From contig ONPE01000029.1 of assembly GCA_900319615.1 (NCBI GenBank), positions 1-10,918 of the forward strand: a stretch of 10,918 nucleotides of DNA. The letters are read 5' to 3'. The stretch is from an uncultured Eubacteriales bacterium. Its GTDB lineage: Bacteria > Bacillota > Clostridia > Oscillospirales > Acutalibacteraceae. Below the pieces are notes generated by a model. That model saw only the letters and a list, made by a program, of their open reading frames with translations. It was not told where the DNA came from and did no database searches. The first letter of the stretch is position 1. Each line of letters starts with the position of its first letter. Positions 6,750-10,918 of this stretch are shown here, piece after piece. The translations under genes and the position numbers were made by a program.

Positions 6750-9700
6750 TTAATTTTTCTCGCCTATGGGGTAAGGTGTTTTCATGCCGCTGAGCCAGAA
6801 CTGGATGACGGTGACGTCGTAGATGCTCAGCTCGCCGCTGCCGTCTACGTCGGCACGCATGATCTCAGACCGTGCGTACTGGATGCGGATACCGGCGATG
6901 AAGCGCTGCATGCAGCAGGCGTCGACAGCGTCCACAGTGCCGCTGCCGTCGGCGTCGCCGATGATGCAGGAGCCGATGTGCAGAGCCTTCTCGGCGTCGG
7001 CGAGGACGGAGTAGTTCCATACGCGATCCTTCTCGGAGGTGTTCAGTGCGTTATAAGCCTTGCGCGCCTGAACGGTCAGGGCGATCTGCTCCTTTGAGCC
7101 TGCCTCTGCCTTATCTATCGCTTTGATCTTGTCGATAACGTCCTTGGTTGCGTCGCTGAATCTGACGGTGCGCGGATAGAAGTTGAAGCCGCCGTTGCCG
7201 TCGTAATCGTAGATGACGTCCTTGATCTGTAATCTCGCCAGATCGAAGAAGAGGGATACGGGCTCGGCTGCAAGACCGGTGATGTTAGCCGTGAGGTGGA
7301 GCTCGGGCTTGTCATACAGAGCTGTGTTCCACATATCGACTACGCCGGTAGCGCAGTTCTTAGCCATGAAGGAGTAGTGGTTGTTGGAGGGATCCGCAAG
7401 ATAAGTCTGCAGCATAGCGAATTCATCCTTCGTGATCTCGACGGTGTAGTAGTTGTTGGGCAGCTGGGTGTCGTTCCTCCTGAACTGGTTGAATATCTCT
7501 TTGTTGATATCCATACCGCCGCTGGAGTGACCGTTAGCCGGGCTGGAGCCTGTCGCCTTTGTGATGGCGTAGATCTGCTTGATCGTTGCGAGGGTGGAGT
7601 CAAAGGCGAGTACGCTGTCGATCTCCTCACCCTGCGTGTATCTTCTCATCTGCTCGACAAGCGCCTGAGTGTCCTTGCTTGACGCGATGTCGCTGTCTTC
7701 GATGGCTTTCATGACGGCGACAAGGTTGGTGCTGTCATAGCCGTAGTTGGAAATGGTCACGCTCTCGCCTGCCTTGAGGGATACCATAGAGGGCTCAGAC
7801 ATAGCGCCGTGGTGGATCTGCTCGAAGTAAGACTCACGGTCGGAAAGACCCAGATCGTTATCGTTGTAGAGAGCGGGGTCGGAGCTGTAATTCCCGGGAT
7901 TCTGTTCGTAGTCGGTCATCAAAGCATCGAACTTCTCGTTCGGCTTGAAGTAGTTGTAGTAGCTGACCGGCATATCGACATCTTCGTAAGAAGTGAGGGT
8001 GAAGCATCCGTGAGGCATGGGCTCCTGCTTGCTTATCCAGCGCGAGGAGATAGTCATGCGGCCTGCGATATCGTCGCCGGTGTAGTCGCCGACTACGACC
8101 TTTATGTTGGCTCTTACGGTGTTAGCGGAGCCTGCCTTTGCGGTAACGTATACAGCGGCGCCGTCCTCGGGAACATCGCCCGCGAGCGTGATAAGACCGT
8201 TTTCGTCCACGGTGACAAGCTCGTCTGAGGAGATATACTCGATGCTGCTGTCATAGACCGGTACAAGCAGCTTGAGCAGATCGGTGTACTTGACCTTTGC
8301 GTTCAGCTGGTATGTATCGCCCTTCTTTTTGAGCTTGATCTCTTCGGGCACGCCGTCGATCTTAGCCTTTGCAAAGCTGACGGCTATATCGGTATCGCCG
8401 GTGACGGTGATCTTCTCGCCGGGAGCAGCTTTTTCGCCGTTGACCGTGAGAGAAAGAACAGCCTCGCCCTCTGCGGGGATCGGAGCCAAGGTGAGCTCGA
8501 CGCCCTGCTTGACGCGGTAGCCGGAGTACATGACGAGCTCTTCTTCGCCGCCGTAGGTGCTGTAAACGTTTATGTCGTCCTCGTTGAAGGTGACAGCCGC
8601 CAGATCCTCGACGCTGTCATAAACCTTCACACGGATGACAATACCGATGTTCTCGTTGCCCTCGGCGTAAGCCCAGAGGATGGTCTCGCCTGTCTTGACA
8701 GCCTTCATATCCCTGCCGTCGGGGATAACGGAGCCGTCGCCGGATATGATCTGCCATGCGACTTTGTCGGATTCGACCGCGTCGTCGCCTATCAGCAGCT
8801 TGGCGTAATCGGTGGCTTTTAGAGTATCGCCGACGGAGATCTGCGCGATCTTTTCGTCGACGGCAACAAGCTCAGCCTTATCGTAGATGATCGTGAGCTT
8901 GGAGTAGCTGTCGGGCATATCCGTGAAATACGCGCCCTGCTCGGGGTCGTAGTTATCGAGGATGGATTCACCGTTCATGGTAACGTCTGTTATGACATAG
9001 TAGCTGTCGGAGTAGGCGGAAGAGGTCTTGACATAGATCCTTGTGCCTGCGGCGACAGTCGCGACAGGATCGAGTATATCCTTGTCTTCGCCGTTCATGG
9101 TGTAGACCCGGGTCTCAACGTCAGCCTTCTTATCCTTGACGATAACGGTCCTGAGGATATCCTGAGCGCCTGCGCTCGCGGCTGTTACCCTGTAGCTGAA
9201 GGGCAGAGCGTCGGAGCGGAAGCTGACGACGCCGTCGGAGTATTCGCAGTCGAGATAGTTGCCGTCGCCGTCGAGGACATAGTAATCCTCGCCTTCAGCA
9301 GCGTCCCTTACGGGAACGGTATACCAGATACCGCCCGAGGGCATATTGTCTGCATTGAGGGTGAACTTGGAGCCGTTGATATCGAACTGTGCGCCGTTGA
9401 CGGTGGTAAGACCGTTATCGACGGACTTGTCAAAGGTGACCTCGACGTCCTGCTCGTCCTTGTTGTAGCTGACGTCTGCGTCGCCCTTTGCAGCGTTTAT
9501 CAGGGTTGCGATCTTAGTCTTCTTCTGATCGAAGAAAAGATAGCCGTCGTCGTATGTAAGGGTGAGGGGAGCTACGTCCTCGGGAGCGCTGACATATACC
9601 CAGCCGGTCTCGTCCTCATAGCCTGCGCCGGGCTCGGCGACTCCCTCGGCGTTGTTGAGATAATAGCCGGGCAGTCTGCCGACGATGCTGTCGCGCACGC

Positions 9701-10784
9701 TCTTGGGAGCGTCTATGACGGAGAAGATGCCGGAGCCGGTGTAGCTGAGCTTATAGGCTGTATCCTCGCCGTCCCTTGTGCCTACTGCAGCGTTCCACGC
9801 TCTGAGAGCCACGGTAGCGCAGCTGTTCTTCAGGATGGAGAACTTGTCGAGGTTGCCGCTGAGGTACGCCTGCAGGGTGTTCAGCTGATCCTGTGTTATA
9901 TCCATTTCGTATGTGACGTTCTCATACTGATCCCACTCGAGCTTCTGGTTGTAGAGCTCGCGGTTGAAGCACACGCCGCCGCTGACTACGCCGTCGAGCA
10001 GCTTGTTGTAGTCGACGCCTGCCTCCTGCAGCAGAGCCTTGATCTTATCGACCGCCTCAAACTCGGGGAGGGTGTGGTTCTCGAGCAGCTCGAAGAGTAT
10101 CCTTACCAGCTGATCCTTGACCGACGTCTCGATGCCCGCCCATACGGTGCTGTTCTGCAGGCTGCCCAGAGCCGCGTCGAAAACGCTCATGTCAAAGTCG
10201 CGGTACATACCGATGGTGACGAGCTCGCCGCGATCGAGGGTCACGGAGTTCATATCGTCGTTGAAGGTGAAGTACTTCTCGGCGTCGCTTCCGGTGTGGT
10301 TGGAGCCGTATGCGATATCCTCTCTGATATCGTCATAGTAGCTCTCGTCGATCTCGTAGCCTGCGTACAGATCGGGCACGCATACCGTCACGCCGTCCTG
10401 ATAAGAGGTGAACAGAAGGTATACATGGCCGTCGTAGAACTGCATGGAGTCGTTGTAGCGAGCCAGCAGCTTAAGATTACCGACGATATTTGAGCCGTCG
10501 GAATAATCGCTGACGTTCACGGTATAGGTGCCGTCGGGCACGGTAACGTCAGCCGAACCGGGCTTCATGGCGTTAAGATTGCCGTTTTCGTCGACCCATG
10601 CTATGCTCGAGTCGGTAGAGGAGCAGCTTGAGCCCGCAGGCGCAAACCCGGCGATTACATCGCCCTCGACCATCTCCATGGCTTCGTTTGCGGATCCCGC
10701 AAGTGCCGTCAGAGGCAGGCATGAGAAGAGCAGCGCCATGCAAAGCACCAGCGCCAGTGTTCTGATTTTGTTTGTGATCTTCAT
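6750..10784 (-). CDS. Secreted dockerin protein with two putative permuted papain-fold (DUF4105/LRAT-like) modules and Ig-like spacers
   Basis: 1344 residues; the start is supported by AAGGAGA six bases upstream. Residues 1-29 are a signal peptide (cleavage after ALA). A short Ig-like piece (about 53-92, 'WVDENGNLNAMKPGSADVTV') precedes module A (about 95-375). Module B (about 900-1190) is a diverged copy: 'HVYLLFTSY' 120-128 matches 'HGCFTLTSY' 925-933, 'VTLDRGELVTI' matches 'VSLKAGESVTI', 'SGGVCFNRELYNQ' matches 'SGGMDINKEIFNQ', and 'NSCATVALRAWNAA' matches 'KNCATGVVDMWNTA'. His120/His925 and Cys322/Cys1144 are kept, as in circularly permuted NlpC/P60-like enzymes. Between them lie InlB-like (about 541-640, 730-805) and Big_2-like (about 645-725, 810-898) beta domains. 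A small helical linker (about 1215-1268, 'LADAEKALHI') leads to the dockerin (1274-1340; loops Asp1277-Asp1288 and Asp1312-Asp1323). It may be a cysteine hydrolase of peptidoglycan or other amides; a binding-only role is also possible. Secretion and the dockerin are secure; the fold is an inference. Confidence 0.9.
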   Translation of the reverse strand: MKITNKIRTLALVLCMALLFSCLPLTALAGSANEAMEMVEGDVIAGFAPAGSSCSSTDSSIAWVDENGNLNAMKPGSADVTVPDGTYTVNVSDYSDGSNIVGNLKLLARYNDSMQFYDGHVYLLFTSYQDGVTVCVPDLYAGYEIDESYYDDIREDIAYGSNHTGSDAEKYFTFNDDMNSVTLDRGELVTIGMYRDFDMSVFDAALGSLQNSTVWAGIETSVKDQLVRILFELLENHTLPEFEAVDKIKALLQEAGVDYNKLLDGVVSGGVCFNRELYNQKLEWDQYENVTYEMDITQDQLNTLQAYLSGNLDKFSILKNSCATVALRAWNAAVGTRDGEDTAYKLSYTGSGIFSVIDAPKSVRDSIVGRLPGYYLNNAEGVAEPGAGYEDETGWVYVSAPEDVAPLTLTYDDGYLFFDQKKTKIATLINAAKGDADVSYNKDEQDVEVTFDKSVDNGLTTVNGAQFDINGSKFTLNADNMPSGGIWYTVPVRDAAEGEDYYVLDGDGNYLDCEYSDGVVSFRSDALPFSYRVTAASAGAQDILRTVIVKDKKADVETRVYTMNGEDKDILDPVATVAAGTRIYVKTSSAYSDSYYVITDVTMNGESILDNYDPEQGAYFTDMPDSYSKLTIIYDKAELVAVDEKIAQISVGDTLKATDYAKLLIGDDAVESDKVAWQIISGDGSVIPDGRDMKAVKTGETILWAYAEGNENIGIVIRVKVYDSVEDLAAVTFNEDDINVYSTYGGEEELVMYSGYRVKQGVELTLAPIPAEGEAVLSLTVNGEKAAPGEKITVTGDTDIAVSFAKAKIDGVPEEIKLKKKGDTYQLNAKVKYTDLLKLLVPVYDSSIEYISSDELVTVDENGLITLAGDVPEDGAAVYVTAKAGSANTVRANIKVVVGDYTGDDIAGRMTISSRWISKQEPMPHGCFTLTSYEDVDMPVSYYNYFKPNEKFDALMTDYEQNPGNYSSDPALYNDNDLGLSDRESYFEQIHHGAMSEPSMVSLKAGESVTISNYGYDSTNLVAVMKAIEDSDIASSKDTQALVEQMRRYTQGEEIDSVLAFDSTLATIKQIYAITKATGSSPANGHSSGGMDINKEIFNQFRRNDTQLPNNYYTVEITKDEFAMLQTYLADPSNNHYSFMAKNCATGVVDMWNTALYDKPELHLTANITGLAAEPVSLFFDLARLQIKDVIYDYDGNGGFNFYPRTVRFSDATKDVIDKIKAIDKAEAGSKEQIALTVQARKAYNALNTSEKDRVWNYSVLADAEKALHIGSCIIGDADGSGTVDAVDACCMQRFIAGIRIQYARSEIMRADVDGSGELSIYDVTVIQFWLSGMKTPYPIGEKN
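7215..8087 (-). other. Module B, putative permuted papain-like domain (residues about 900-1190)
   Basis: C-terminal copy of the duplicated module. Its His925 (codon 8010-8012) is in 'MPHGCFTLTSY' and its Cys1144 (codon 7353-7355) is in 'AKNCATGVVDMW', 219 residues apart. A Gly/Ser/His-rich segment ('GHSSGGMD', 1085-1092) precedes the best-conserved stretch. Boundaries are approximate and drawn from the alignment with module A. Confidence 0.55.
9660..10502 (-). other. Module A, putative permuted papain-like domain (residues about 95-375)
   Basis: N-terminal copy. Its His120 (codon 10425-10427) is in 'DGHVYLLF', resembling the GH-(x)-(hydrophobic) His motif of DUF4105/LRAT-type proteins. Its Cys322 (codon 9819-9821) is in 'NSCATVALRAW', 202 residues later. 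A Pro-containing helix after the Cys ('APKSVRDSIVGRLPG') has a counterpart in module B ('AEPVSLFFDLARLQ'). No tool-based domain match was possible, so the assignment rests on motif spacing. Confidence 0.55.
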
Positions 10785-10790
10785 TTCTTG

Positions 10791-10797
10791 TCTCCTT
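10791..10797 (-). promoter_or_regulatory. Ribosome binding site of the large minus-strand gene
   Basis: AAGGAGA on the minus strand, six bases before the ATG at 10782-10784. It supports the start that gives a complete signal peptide. Confidence 0.85.
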
Positions 10798-10876
10798 GCT
10801 TCCTAAATGAAAAATCTGTTTTCGTACATGAAATACCGATCCCCGATCTACCTTGATCTTCAATCGCGGTGAACTT

Positions 10877-10900
10877 CGCACAGCTATCTTTCGCTCTGCG
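10877..10900 (-). other. Leader hairpin upstream of the large gene, role unknown
   Basis: On the minus strand CGCAGAGC (10893-10900) pairs with GCTGTGCG (10877-10884): seven pairs and one G/G mismatch, with the loop GAAAGATA. It is about 93 bases upstream of the start codon. It has no T-run after it on the minus strand, so it is not a terminator in that direction. I see no convincing promoter between it and the gene; the leader is cut by the window edge. It may be the start of a structured 5' UTR or chance. Confidence 0.3.
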
Positions 10901-10918
10901 GTTTTATCGGCGATATCA

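Noticed and set aside
7296..7682. Plus-strand open frames within the large gene (also near 10074-10493 and 7809-8228)
   Set aside because: All are antisense shadows of the continuous 1344-residue frame, whose repeats and dockerin show that the minus strand is coding.
10714..10728. Possible lipoprotein signal (LLFSCLP) in the large protein
   Set aside because: Phe at the -2 position is a poor lipobox, and a better signal peptidase I site (LTALA/GS) follows; a dockerin protein is expected to be released.
10798..10918. A riboswitch (for example cyclic-di-GMP type) in the leader of the large gene
   Set aside because: There is one hairpin but no conserved riboswitch core sequence I can recognise, and the leader is cut by the window edge.

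Overview
The window holds three large protein genes and almost nothing else. All three proteins end in, or contain, a type I dockerin: two calcium-binding loops of the form DxDGD/SGxxxxxD, with 'DAT-IQR-LA'-like helices. Dockerins of this style, Gram-positive signal peptides, GGAGG-type ribosome binding sites and moderately GC-rich coding sequence point to a cellulosome- or amylosome-forming gut/rumen Clostridia bacterium, most likely a Ruminococcus-like member of the Oscillospiraceae. The genus is an inference from dockerin style only.

Layout: bases 1-3366 (+) are the 3' part of a long surface-protein gene. It has InlB-type/MBG-type beta repeats, including a 702-bp tandem duplication, and a C-terminal dockerin; its start and signal peptide lie upstream of the window. 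Bases 3367-3513 form a short convergent gap with a strong bidirectional hairpin terminator. Bases 3514-6486 (-) encode a secreted NagZ-type glycoside hydrolase family 3 beta-N-acetylhexosaminidase. Its dockerin is internal and is followed by a tyrosine-rich C-terminal module of about 270 residues that I cannot assign. Bases 6487-6749 hold a candidate promoter and RBS for that gene and the terminator of the next gene. Bases 6750-10784 (-) encode a 1344-residue secreted protein with a C-terminal dockerin. It carries two diverged copies of one module separated by Ig-like and InlB-like beta domains. Both copies keep a His near the module start and a Cys in a '[SN]CAT' motif near the end, the arrangement of circularly permuted papain-fold (DUF4105/LRAT/NlpC-P60-like) enzymes. 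Bases 10785-10918 are its leader.

Each gene appears to be its own transcription unit: gene 1 converges on gene 2, and genes 3 and 2 share a strand but are separated by a terminator and a promoter. Together they look like a cluster of accessory, non-cellulase components that plug into cohesins on a scaffoldin: an amino-sugar hydrolase, a putative papain-fold cysteine hydrolase or adhesin, and a repeat-rich adhesin or structural protein. The most interesting item is the duplicated putative Cys-His module of the third gene. I see no tRNA, rRNA, CRISPR array, insertion sequence or phage gene.
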